A DNA stretch of 64,000 nt from an uncultured Burkholderiales bacterium (GTDB lineage Bacteria > Pseudomonadota > Gammaproteobacteria > Burkholderiales > Eutrophovitaceae): NCBI GenBank assembly GCA_951812315.1, contig CATOSA010000032.1:186001-250000 (forward strand), read 5' to 3'. This document shows positions 26,138 through 33,995 of this stretch, piece after piece. The first letter of the stretch is position 1; every line of letters starts with the position of its first letter. Position numbers and translations under genes: made by a program. Under the pieces are notes generated by a model. The model did not search any database. It worked only from the letters and a program-made list of their open reading frames with translations, and was not told the origin of the DNA.

Positions 26138-26740
26138 ATGATGAGAAATTTAGCAATATTAATCTTCCAAACGCTCGACGGAGTAATGCAGGCACCCAGC
26201 GTCCCCGAGGAAGATTTTTCAGGTGGCTTCAGTCACGGCGGCTGGGCCAAGGATTGTTGGGATGAAGTCATGGAGCAAGTAGGTAAAGAGGCAATGGCGG
26301 AACCATATGATCTGCTTTTGGGACGCAATACTTACGAGTTATTTGCATCAAGCTTTTCAAACGCCGAACCCGGTAATCCAGCTGCGGATAAACTAAACTA
26401 GGCGAAGAAATATGTCGTGACATCAGGCTCTGATGATCTTAAATGGCAAAATTCTGTGAAAGTCAACGGGTCGGATGTGGCTGCGGAAATCGCCATGCTT
26501 AAAGAATTGGAAGGGCCATTGCTACAAGTTCATGGTAGCTGGCAACTAGTTCAAACCCTTCTTAAACACAGCCTGATCGATGAGCTTCGACTTTGGACGT
26601 TTCCCGTAGTTGTTGAAGAGGGAAAACGCTTATTTGAAAATGGTGCAATTTCATCGAAGTATAGACTCTCCAAATACGAGTCATGTTCCTCAGGAGCTTT
26701 TATGCACTTCTATCGACCAATTGAAGATGGTGCCGTATAA
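26138..26740 (+). pseudogene. Dihydrofolate reductase-like (RibD C-terminal family) cassette gene with in-frame TAG
   Basis: A roughly 200-residue member of the RibD C-terminal/YwjB-type reductase family, which adopts a dihydrofolate-reductase fold; the substrate of such proteins is mostly unknown. From Met 26138 the family opens LAILIFQTLDGVMQAP, then GRNTYELFASSF. A TAG at 26399-26401 interrupts between DKLN and AKKYVVTSG, and the same frame continues to HGSWQLVQTLLKHSLIDELRLW and a TAA that lies inside the attC core. Related proteins have a sense codon (probably GAG) there, so a single G-to-T change would explain it. The rest of the frame is undamaged, which suggests a recent event or a base error. 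Confidence 0.72.
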
Positions 26741-26795
26741 CAACCGCATGCAGCCGGGCTGGCCTACGGCCAGCCGCTGATGCGGGGCGTTCGGC
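26735..26795. repeat. attC-like site 3
   Basis: A compact 61-base site. The left core GTATAAC (26735) is the exact complement of GTTATAC that begins the same cassette. The arms CCGCATGCAG and CTGATGCGG pair with one extrahelical G, followed by GGCTGGCC/GGCCAGCC around a TAC loop. The right core is GTTCGGC (26789), one base off consensus. Confidence 0.75.
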
Positions 26796-26813
26796 GGACC
26801 TAGAGCTTCGGAG

Positions 26814-26939
26814 GTGCGCCGACCTAGATACTTTGGAAGGAATCCTCGGGTCTACGTGATGAAGCATGACGAAGATTTCGAATTGGTGCCGGAGGCGAGG
26901 TGGGCTGTAAAGAAACGAGTGGCCGGAAATGACGCTTAA
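26814..26939 (+). CDS. Possible 41-residue cassette peptide
   Basis: The short cassette between attC sites 3 and 4 holds one plausible frame: GTG 26814 to TAA 26939, 41 residues, basic, with CGGAG overlapping just upstream of the start. It contains VRRPRYFGRNPRVYV and ends RVAGNDA, with the stop inside the next attC core, as in the neighbouring cassette. No homologue is recognised. The cassette may equally be non-coding. Confidence 0.3.
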   Translation: MRRPRYFGRNPRVYVMKHDEDFELVPEARWAVKKRVAGNDA

Positions 26940-27035
26940 CAAGGCGATGAAGCGGTCGCGCCTATCCGTCATCTTCTTTGCATGCGCAAAGAAGCCGCCG
27001 ACTATACGGCACGCCGCTAATCTTTGACGTTGGGC
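26934..27035. repeat. attC-like site 4
   Basis: The left core is GCTTAAC (26934) and the right core GTTGGGC (27029), 102 bases in all, with an internal hairpin CTTCTTTGC/GCAAAGAAG. The left core does not complement the GTTCGGC that begins this cassette, so the boundaries are less certain than for sites 2, 3 and 6. Confidence 0.5.
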
Positions 27036-27044
27036 ACAAATATC

Positions 27045-27748
27045 GTGCGCTGGCTGATCTCATTTATATCCATCGTTTTGGCAGGCCATACCGCCGCGGC
27101 AAGTTTCGATTGTTCGAAGGCAAGTAATTTCGCCGAAGAAACAGTCTGCTCCGACACAATCTCTCCGGCCTGGATATCGCTCTCGATCATTCCTATCGGC
27201 TTGCTCTGCAGCGTGCCTCGGACAAAACGATACTAAGGGCCGAACAGCGCACGTGGCTTCGAACGCGAGACGCGTGTGACTTTGCAAGTGTATTGAATGC
27301 TAGAGATCGAAAACTAAAAGCGAAAAATTGCCTTCGGTCCGTCTACCAAATCCGAGTTCGGAAACTAGCCGCGATTGCGTTCTCTCGACCGGGGACCGGG
27401 GTGTACCGATGCCATTACATGGGTGAATCAGGCAGTGCTCAATTCGAAATCAACAACGGCGTTATTACGATCTTTAGCGCCGCAACCGCCGTGTCACACC
27501 CTGATCTACGCGTGGGCTATACGTATACCTGCAAACAGCGCTTAGGTATGTACTATCAGACAGAAAGTGGCAACGAGAATACCCTCGAATACTACCTCGC
27601 CCATGACCCGTACCTAGAATCCACCGACTGTGAAGTGCACATAACCGATCGTGGCACAGCATTTCATTTTCGAACGCGAAACTGCCGGTCGGAGTGCATG
27701 CAGTTTGACACCGTCTTTGACAAGAGCGCTTGTTATCACAGGCAATGA
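27045..27748 (+). pseudogene. LprI-like secreted protein, frameshifted cassette gene
   Basis: From GTG 27045 the frame encodes a signal peptide (VRWLISFISIVLAGHTAAA) and the start of the LprI/lysozyme-inhibitor family motif SFDCSKASNFAEETVCSD. The family then continues LSGLDIALDHSYRLALQRASDK and AEQRTWLRTRDAC in another frame, so an indel lies at about 27155. The second frame runs on for about 150 further residues, containing a beta-rich C-terminal region with paired Cys (YRCHYMG, YTCKQRL, STDCEVH), to TGA 27748. Exported proteins of this family often protect against host or phage lysozymes; the role here is unknown. The attC core follows six bases after the stop. Confidence 0.68.
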
Positions 27749-27753
27749 TCTTC

Positions 27754-27760
27754 GCCCAAC
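27754..27760. repeat. attC left core of the LprI cassette
   Basis: GCCCAAC here is the exact complement of the GTTGGGC core that begins this cassette at 27029. Its expected partner core is displaced: the next GTTGGGC is at 28015, and a long inverted repeat lies between, as if the site had been interrupted by an insertion. Confidence 0.5.
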
Positions 27761-27775
27761 CAAAGGCTTAATTGG

Positions 27776-27881
27776 GGAAAAAGGGGTCGGGAGTCTTTTC
27801 TTACAAGCCTTTGGGTTGTCCCCGAAGCCGCAACGTTGATTCCGAGTCAACGTCAAGAAAAGACTCCCGACCCCTTTTTCC
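27776..27881. repeat. Perfect 27-bp inverted repeat (REP/MITE-like)
   Basis: Arms 27776-27802 and 27855-27881 are perfectly complementary over 27 bases; the core is AAAAAGGGGTCGGGAGTC. The 52-base loop contains a second small hairpin (GTTGA/TCAAC). Similar GGGGTC-rich palindromes accompany REP-associated tyrosine transposases in many proteobacteria; that link is from memory. It could also stop transcription in both directions. It sits inside the attC region of the LprI cassette. Confidence 0.7.
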
Positions 27882-27899
27882 ATCGTGCCCTCCCGCAAC

Positions 27900-28021
27900 C
27901 TATAACGGGCCAGCAACTTGTACAGTTTGCAAAACACGATAATTTCACAAGAGAATTGTTTCGAGCGCAAACTCAGGCAGGCGTAATAGATGGTTCTCAG
28001 GCAAACTATTTAACGTTGGGC
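27900..28021. repeat. attC-like site 5
   Basis: CTATAAC (27900) and GTTGGGC (28015) could be the cores of a 122-base site lying after the inverted repeat. The right core is convincing because the following cassette ends with its complement (28705). The left core and arms are weak. Confidence 0.4.
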
Positions 28022-28053
28022 ATCAAAGAGGCCACTGCGGGAGAAATAGGCTA

Positions 28054-28668
28054 GTGGGTGAACTAACCGCAACAACTTTCCTCACGTTGGATGGCGTCAT
28101 GCAGGCCCCTGGCGGTCCGGATGAGGATACCAGCGGCGACTTTACCCACGGCGGCTGGTTGGTTCCATTTTTCGATCCCGTTATGGGTGAGGAAATGACC
28201 GTCATATTCTCAAAGGCCGCCGCGTTTCTCCTCGGGCGCGGGACCTACGATATCTTTGCGGCACACTGGCCGAAGGTCACCGATACAGATGATCCCGTAG
28301 CGAACCGCCTAAACTCACTGCCGAAGTATGTCGCGTCGAGAAACCGGTCCAACTTCGATTGGAATACGACGTCTCATATCACGAATCTGGAACGAGAAAT
28401 AGCCGAATTGAAGGAGAATCTGCAGGGGGAACTTCAAGTACATGGAAGCCCGGGATTGCTTCAAACGCTTATCCAGTTAGACCTCGTGGATGAACATCGT
28501 CTGTTTGTGTTTCCAGTAGTGCTTGGTACGGGCAAGCGCCTATTCGCGAAGGGAGCTTTGCCACGGGAAATGTCATTGCAAAGCTCTAAAACAACAACAA
28601 CTGGCACGATTATCAGTACCTACCGTCGCGGCGGTAAACTCAGGGGAGGCTCGTTTGCACTGGAATGA
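28054..28668 (+). CDS. Dihydrofolate reductase-like (RibD C-terminal family) cassette protein
   Basis: A 204-residue member of the same reductase family as the broken cassette gene at 26.1 kb, but intact. The start is GTG 28054 with GGGAGA at good spacing. The family pattern is LTATTFLTLDGVMQAPGGPDED, HGGWLVPFFD, LLGRGTYDIFAAHWP, then LQVHGSPGLLQTLIQLDLVDEHRLFVFPVVLGTGKRLF. The fold binds NADPH, but no reaction is established for most members. The cassette is bounded by GTTGGGC (28015) and its complement GCCCAAC (28705). Two cassettes carrying distant paralogues in one cluster suggests repeated capture. Confidence 0.82.
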   Translation: MGELTATTFLTLDGVMQAPGGPDEDTSGDFTHGGWLVPFFDPVMGEEMTVIFSKAAAFLLGRGTYDIFAAHWPKVTDTDDPVANRLNSLPKYVASRNRSNFDWNTTSHITNLEREIAELKENLQGELQVHGSPGLLQTLIQLDLVDEHRLFVFPVVLGTGKRLFAKGALPREMSLQSSKTTTTGTIISTYRRGGKLRGGSFALE

Positions 28669-28704
28669 GTGCTTTTGGCTCAGTTGCGATTTATCAGATG
28701 GGAT

Positions 28705-28791
28705 GCCCAACAAATTGAAGCAGCGGACGCGGGAACCGTCGCCTGGATTCAGGAACGGCAGTACACGCGCCGCTGAGCGTGAGCGTTAGCT
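28705..28791. repeat. attC-like site 6
   Basis: The left core GCCCAAC (28705) complements the GTTGGGC that begins its cassette. The arms GCAGCGG/CCGCTG follow, and the right core is GTTAGCT (28785). Length 87 bases. Confidence 0.65.
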
Positions 28792-28819
28792 CGCTAGCGT
28801 GACGCAATGGGCTCAGGTT

Positions 28820-29188
28820 ATGGAGACGAGAAAGATCGAATTTTTGGTTCAACCAGGCTACCTCCTGGTGAAACGCCCGGATAACTACGAGGTCGTTCCG
28901 AGCGAGCAACCACATTTTCTGGAAACGGTTGCAGACCACTGCGCCAAGGCAGGCTGCCGAAAAGTCTTGATCATCGGTCGGGGCACGAAGGTCAATCTCG
29001 GCACGGCCGATATTTTCAAATTGGGCGAAGCGGTTGCCAAGTTAGGTTTGCGTATAGCGTTGGTAGAGCGCGACGACGCTGCTGCCCAGGAAAGGGAGTT
29101 TCTGGAAAACGTTGCGACAAATCGTGGTTCGCCCCTTCGATTTTTCGAAAGTGACGTAGCCGCTAAGGAATGGCTCGGCGTGGAATAA
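28820..29188 (+). CDS. Cassette-encoded protein, STAS/SpoIIAA-like
   Basis: A 122-residue soluble protein starting at ATG 28820 (a GTG at 28799 would add seven residues). The alternation FLVQPGYLLVKRP, LETVADHCAKAGCRKVLIIG, DIFKLGEAVAKLGLRIALVE and FLENVATNRGSPLRFFESDVAAKEWL is a repeating beta-alpha pattern like SpoIIAA/STAS-type proteins often found in mobile cassettes. No enzyme motif is visible. The stop lies in the next attC-like site. Confidence 0.6.
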   Translation: METRKIEFLVQPGYLLVKRPDNYEVVPSEQPHFLETVADHCAKAGCRKVLIIGRGTKVNLGTADIFKLGEAVAKLGLRIALVERDDAAAQEREFLENVATNRGSPLRFFESDVAAKEWLGVE

Positions 29189-29322
29189 CTGGTGCGGTGC
29201 GACCGGTTCACTGCCCACCAATCATCGTTCGTATATGTGCTCTAAAAGATGAACTCCAAAACGCCACCTGACAATCGGTTGCTGCGGAGCCGGCGTACCG
29301 CCACAGAACAGCGACGTTAGGT
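29183..29322. repeat. attC-like site 7, end of cluster
   Basis: The right core GTTAGGT (29316) fits GTTRRRY with T as the final Y. The left core GAATAAC (29183) is weak and does not complement the start of its cassette. After this site only 35 bases remain before the glk stop, and no integrase gene or attI is seen. Confidence 0.4.
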
Positions 29323-29357
29323 CGACGCGGTCATACCGATACAACCAGTCGATGCGC

Positions 29358-30324
29358 TTAGTCCGCGTGCTTGAGAAAAGCGGCCAGCCCGCGTAGTGTC
29401 GGCTGTTCCGCGAGAATCACGTAGGTGGGTATTGCTGCTGCGTAATCGTGCAAGCGGCCTTTGTCCTCGAACCGTCTGCGAAATGGTGAGTCATCGAAGT
29501 ACGGGCCGAGTCTTGGAATGATGCCGCCGCCGATATAAATACCGCCGCGCGCCCCGAGCGTCATTGCGAGGTTGCCGGCGGCTGTGCCGAGTGCCGCACA
29601 AAAAATATCGACTGTTTCCGTCGAGCGCTCATCGCGACCGTTCAGCGCCTGGTCGGTGATCTCGTCGGGGTCACGGTGAACCGGTTCTGCGCCGTCGATT
29701 TCGCACAGTGCCTTAAAATATGTTTGTCAGGCCCATTCCGCTTAGCAGGCGTTCTACGGAAACGTGGCTGCCAAAACGTTTGCGCAACACTTGCAGAATC
29801 GCATCTTCGCGTTCGCTCTCCGAACTGAACGCCACGTGACCACCTTCGCCGTTGATCGCTATCCAGCGGCCCCGGTCGGGTAGCAAGCCAGAGACACCCA
29901 GTCCGGTGCCGGCACCGATTACACCTATTGCGCTCCCGGGCCGTGACGAACCACCTCCGACCTGGCGTGTCTCACTGTCATCAAGCAGCGGCACCGCAAG
30001 TGCGAGCGCCGTAAAGTCGTTGATGACGTGCAAGCGCTCGAGTCCGAGTGCATCGCGCGTTTGCGTGATTGAAAAGTCCCAGGGCCCGTTGGTAAGCGCC
30101 ACACGATCGCCGTCGACGGCGGTGGCAACATCGAATGCCGCGACACGCACACGCGGATTGCCCGCTATCTCGAGATAGTGCCGAACAGCCTCGACCGGTC
30201 CCGCGAATTCCTTACAGCGCAACGAGAGTTCATGCTGCGTGGTCTCGCTGTTGGCCGCTACGAGCGCAAATCGCGCGTTCGTCCCGCCAATGTCCGATAC
30301 CAAACTCAGGTCGGATTCGCTCAT
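29358..30324 (-). pseudogene. glk: Glucokinase, frameshifted
   Basis: Glk phosphorylates glucose with ATP. From Met 30324 the frame shows LVSDIGGTNARFAL (phosphate loop), HVINDFTALAL, IGVIGAGTGLGVSGLLP and INGEGGHVAF, and stops at 29713 after SGMGLTNIF. Another frame then encodes FKALCEIDGAEP, the region with AAGNLAMTLGARGGIYIGGGI, and LAEQPTLRGLAAFLKHAD, ending at 29358. One indel at about 29716, within ATATTTTAAGG, restores a 321-residue protein of normal length. It is either a young pseudogene or an error in the T run. Confidence 0.85.
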
Positions 30325-30338
30325 CGCGGTTTATCGCC

Positions 30339-30586
30339 AGCCTGCATGTTTCACGAAGGATTCGCTTCTCAGGGGAAATGTGCCTAAACAGATTGCGACG
30401 ATCGGCCGCAGAGGAATAGCCGGACTATTGCTCAAGGTGGATCGTTCAAGCTGTGACGGCAGATTTCTCCTGAAAGCGAATAGGTACAATCGGTCCCCGC
30501 GCAACAATGCCAAAAAGTATTGCTATCGAGTTGATTCGTTTCGCTAATACGTGGCTTACTCAACCGTCTTCGTGAAATATGCAGGC
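30339..30586. mobile_element. IS-remnant or MITE with 20-bp terminal inverted repeats
   Basis: Ends AGCCTGCATGTTTCACGAAG (30339-30358) and its complement at 30567-30586 differ at one position. The 248-base interior has no long frame. Parts of it recur at 45226-45386, including AGATTGCGACGA, GGAATAGCCGGACTATTG, GATCGTTCAAGCT and CTGAAAGCGAATAGGTA. The TTTCACGAA ends resemble those of IS1380-family elements as I remember them; no transposase is present. It lies between the glk start and the tkt stop. Confidence 0.65.
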
Positions 30587-30594
30587 TCGCCAAA

Positions 30595-32592
30595 TTAGCT
30601 TTTCAGCGTTGTCTGAACAGCTGCGACGACTGCTTCGCTGGTGATACCGAAATACTCATAAAGCTGGGCAGCCGGCGCAGATTCACCGAAACTATCTATC
30701 CCGACGACGGCGCCGTCGAGTCCAACGTATTTGCGCCAGAAGTCAGTCACGCCAGCTTCGACCGCGACGCGCGGTATGCCAGCCGGAAGAACAGCGTCAC
30801 GATAATCGGCTTTCTGGCGGTCGAAAACCGTTGTAGAGGGCATGGATACAACGCGCACGGCGATTCCTTTTTCGGCAAGCATCTGCCGCGCATCCATCGC
30901 AAGTGCCAGTTCGGATCCGGTCGCAATAATGATTGCGGCGGGCTGCTTCTCGTCGGCCAATATATAACCACCACGGCGGATATCGGCCACTTGAGTAACC
31001 GTCCGCTCCTGGTGCGGCACGCCCTGGCGCGTAAGCAGCAAGCTGGTTGGGCCGTCTCGCCGTTCCACGGCCATGGCCCATGCCGCAGTCGTTTCGACCG
31101 CGTCGCCCGGCCGCCACACGTCCATGTTCGGAATGTAGCGCAGGCTGGCAGCGTGTTCGATCGGCTGATGGGTCGGGCCGTCTTCGCCAAGTCCAATCGA
31201 ATCGTGCGTGAACACAAATACAGAGCCGACTTTCATGAGTGCCGCAACACGCAATGCATTGCGGCAGTAGTCCGAGAAAACCAGAAAGGTTCCGCCGTAG
31301 GCGATGCAGCCGCCATGCAGCACCATGCCGTTCATAATTCCGGCCATGCCGAATTCACGCACGCCGTAAAACACGTAGTTGCCACCGTCTGCCGAAACAG
31401 GTCTGGATTGAGACCACATGGTCAGGTTCGATCCGGCCAGATCTGCGGACCCGCCGACCAGTTCCGGAAGCAACGGGCCGAATACCTCCAGCGCATTCTG
31501 GGATGCCTTGCGAGTCGCAATCTTTTCCGCCTTTTGAGAAATTGCGGCAACAATTTCGTCGCGTTTGCTTGCCCAGTCGGCCGGAAGTCCGCCCGACATC
31601 CTGCGCTTGAATTCGGCGGCTTCAGCGGGATATTGCTGCGCATACGCCGTTAGTGTTTCGTTCCATTGCGCCTCTAATCTGGCACCATTCGCGCGCGCGT
31701 CCCACTCGGCATAAATTTCGTCAGGAATTTCAAATGGCGCATGCTTCCAGCCGATTGCTTCCCGGGTTGCAGCGACCTCCTGTTCCCCGAGAGCAGCGCC
31801 ATGCACTGAACCCGTGTGCTGCTTGTTAGGCGACCCTTTGCCGATGATTGTTTTGCAACAGATCAGGCTCGGCTTGTCAGCGACTGATCGAGCTTCGGTT
31901 ATCGCCTGATCGATTGCTTCCGGGTTGTGGCCATCGACGTTGTCAATGACATGCCATCCGTAAGCCTCGAAGCGTTTGCGCGTATCGTCACCGAACCAGC
32001 TCGTGATATCTGCCTTGTCAGAATCAATCGAAATGCCGTTGTCGTCGTAGAGTGCGATCAGTTTGCCAAGCCCGAGAACACCGGCAAGAGAGCACACCTC
32101 GTGTGACACGCCCTCCATCAGACAACCGTCGCCGACGTACACATAGGTGTAGTGATCGACGAGATCAAAACCCGGCCGATTGAATTCTGCGGCAAGAACC
32201 CGCTCGGCGAGCGCCATTCCTGCGGCGTTGGACAAGCCCTGCCCGAGCGGACCAGTCGTTGTCTCCACGCCAGGCGCACATTTGTACTCTGGATGCCCCG
32301 GCGTTTTGGAATGTAACTGCCGAAACGCTATTAGTTCTTCAATCGGCAAATCGTAGCCCGTGAGATGCAGCACTGCGTACAACAGCATCGAACCGTGGCC
32401 GTTGGACAGGACAAAGCGGTCACGGTTGGGCCAAGCGGGATTGGCAGGATTGTGACGCAGATACTTGCGCCAAAGTACTTCGGAAATATCGGCCATGCCC
32501 ATTGGCATGCCGGGGTGTCCGGATTTCGCTTTTTGTACCGCGTCCATCACGAGCGCGCGAATCGCGTCGGCCAATTCAGTTCTGGTTGCCAT
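30595..32592 (-). CDS. tkt: Transketolase
   Basis: A complete 665-residue transketolase, the thiamine-diphosphate enzyme that moves two-carbon units between sugar phosphates in the pentose phosphate pathway. The N-terminal domain has [22 protein letters not shown] and the thiamine-diphosphate/Mg motif [12 protein letters not shown] ... YDDNGISID. The pyrimidine-binding domain has [13 protein letters not shown] with the catalytic Glu, [18 protein letters not shown] follows, and the C-terminal domain has [10 protein letters not shown]. Length and domain order are normal. The stop lies nine bases from the IS remnant, so its terminator may have been replaced. The start Met 32592 ([14 protein letters not shown]) is standard. 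Confidence 0.97.
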   Translation of the reverse strand: MATRTELADAIRALVMDAVQKAKSGHPGMPMGMADISEVLWRKYLRHNPANPAWPNRDRFVLSNGHGSMLLYAVLHLTGYDLPIEELIAFRQLHSKTPGHPEYKCAPGVETTTGPLGQGLSNAAGMALAERVLAAEFNRPGFDLVDHYTYVYVGDGCLMEGVSHEVCSLAGVLGLGKLIALYDDNGISIDSDKADITSWFGDDTRKRFEAYGWHVIDNVDGHNPEAIDQAITEARSVADKPSLICCKTIIGKGSPNKQHTGSVHGAALGEQEVAATREAIGWKHAPFEIPDEIYAEWDARANGARLEAQWNETLTAYAQQYPAEAAEFKRRMSGGLPADWASKRDEIVAAISQKAEKIATRKASQNALEVFGPLLPELVGGSADLAGSNLTMWSQSRPVSADGGNYVFYGVREFGMAGIMNGMVLHGGCIAYGGTFLVFSDYCRNALRVAALMKVGSVFVFTHDSIGLGEDGPTHQPIEHAASLRYIPNMDVWRPGDAVETTAAWAMAVERRDGPTSLLLTRQGVPHQERTVTQVADIRRGGYILADEKQPAAIIIATGSELALAMDARQMLAEKGIAVRVVSMPSTTVFDRQKADYRDAVLPAGIPRVAVEAGVTDFWRKYVGLDGAVVGIDSFGESAPAAQLYEYFGITSEAVVAAVQTTLKS

Positions 32593-32605
32593 CTGTCCTA
32601 TTCCA

Positions 32606-32641
32606 GGAAAACAAAATCCCGGAACACAGGTTCCGGGATTG
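32606..32641 (-). terminator. Rho-independent terminator after ntrX
   Basis: Read on the minus strand, a 10-bp perfect stem (ATCCCGGAAC, loop of four, GTTCCGGGAT) is followed by TTTGTTTT. It lies downstream of ntrX and just before the tkt start, so it would end the ntrYX transcript. Confidence 0.75.
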
Positions 32642-32730
32642 TTCAGTTCAGGTGGCGCTTATTCTAGCGCAGGGCGCAGCATAAACGCACTGGGGAACAC
32701 AGCAGGCCGTTTATTGCGCACTGCGTCCAC

Positions 32731-33990
32731 TCATTCCTCGCTTCGTCGCTGCAGCTTGATTCCAAGTTGTTTGAGTTTGCGATACAGGTGAGTGCGCTCC
32801 AGACCGACGCGATCCGCTACCCGGCTCATATTGCCGTCGCCGCGGCTGAGATGAAACTCGAAATAGATTCGCTCGAAATCATCACGAGCCGTACGCAAGT
32901 CGCGGTCAAGAACCAACGGATCATGAGTGGCAGGCAGCGGTGCATCCAGCAGGGCCAGCGCGTTGCCGACATCCGGCGCATCGATTTCCGTTCCCGACGC
33001 AAGCTGCGCGCACGTTTGTACGACACTTTGCAGCTGGACAAGATTTCCCGGCCAATGATAGTTGCGCAGCATGTTGAGTGCCGCCATGCTGAAGGTGTGA
33101 GGTGGCGTCTCGCGAGATTCGATCGACCGCGCCAGCAACAATTCGACGAGCTCCGGGACGTCTTCAGACCGCTCGCGCAGGCTGGGTATACGAACAATCG
33201 TCCCGGCCAGAACAGCATACAGCCGCGGGTCAAATGTATTTTCGGCGATTCGTTCCGGAAGGGACGTAGTCGTAGATGACAGCAGCCGGACACCGCTTCG
33301 CTCGAAGTTCTCGAACATTGCCAGCAGCGCGCGCTGCTGTTCCCGGTTCAGTTCATGGACATCGTGCACATAAACGATGCGGCGTTCGTTCAAGGACGAC
33401 AGTTCACGACGATACTTGTCAAATTGTGCAGCGCTACCGATCTCTATCCACGGCACTTCAGACTGCTGAAGTAACTGGGCGCACTGGTCCGCGCCTGCAC
33501 CGGGTTCGGCAACGAATAACACCGAGCTGCGAAGCTGTCTGACGTTCTCGATTTGCCTGCGCAGTTGCTCCGCGGCGGCAGATTTGCCGATGGTGGCGAA
33601 GGTCGGCGCCCTGTGCGGCCGACCGTGCCCTTGCGCAAGTGCCGAACCCACGGTTGAGAGAAGCTTTTGCAGCGCTATCGGTTTTTCAAGAAACGCATAG
33701 GCACCAATGCGTGTGGCCTCGACGGCGGTGTCAATGGTGCCGTGACCAGACATCATGACGACCGGCATCGAAAGCTGGCCGGTTGACGCCCACTCCTTGA
33801 GCAAGGTTACGCCATCGGTATCAGGCATCCAGATATCGAGCAAAACCAGATCAGGATCGCTGTTCGATTTCAACTGGCGCGCATGGGATGCGCTTTCGGC
33901 AAGGCGTACCTGGTGACCTTCGTCTCCAAGTATTTCCGAGAGCAATTCCCGGATGCCAACTTCATCGTCTACGACCAGAATCTGACTCAT
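32731..33990 (-). CDS. ntrX: NtrX-like response regulator with degenerate AAA domain
   Basis: A 419-residue regulator of the NtrYX two-component pair, which responds to nitrogen or redox state. The receiver domain has D8-D9, phospho-acceptor D52 in LLDIWMPD, and the conserved Lys in FLEKPI. The C-terminal helix-turn-helix (NMSRVADRVGLERTHLYRKLKQLGI) is typical. The central AAA domain is degenerate: the Walker A equivalent reads AEPGAGADQ and lacks the GK pair, and there is no GAFTGA sigma54 contact motif. It is therefore unlikely to hydrolyse ATP or open sigma54 promoters and may work as a plain DNA-binding repressor or activator. It follows ntrY by five bases. Confidence 0.88.
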   Translation of the reverse strand: MSQILVVDDEVGIRELLSEILGDEGHQVRLAESASHARQLKSNSDPDLVLLDIWMPDTDGVTLLKEWASTGQLSMPVVMMSGHGTIDTAVEATRIGAYAFLEKPIALQKLLSTVGSALAQGHGRPHRAPTFATIGKSAAAEQLRRQIENVRQLRSSVLFVAEPGAGADQCAQLLQQSEVPWIEIGSAAQFDKYRRELSSLNERRIVYVHDVHELNREQQRALLAMFENFERSGVRLLSSTTTSLPERIAENTFDPRLYAVLAGTIVRIPSLRERSEDVPELVELLLARSIESRETPPHTFSMAALNMLRNYHWPGNLVQLQSVVQTCAQLASGTEIDAPDVGNALALLDAPLPATHDPLVLDRDLRTARDDFERIYFEFHLSRGDGNMSRVADRVGLERTHLYRKLKQLGIKLQRRSEE

Positions 33991-33995
33991 TGTTT

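Noticed and set aside
27836-28054. A 72-residue plus-strand frame after the 27-bp inverted repeat
   Set aside because: It overlaps the repeat arm and the attC-like site and has no family resemblance or start signal.
25640-29322. CRISPR array as an explanation of the repeated motifs
   Set aside because: The repeats are imperfect, hairpin-shaped, unevenly spaced and separated by genes; there are no uniform direct repeats with spacers and no cas genes.
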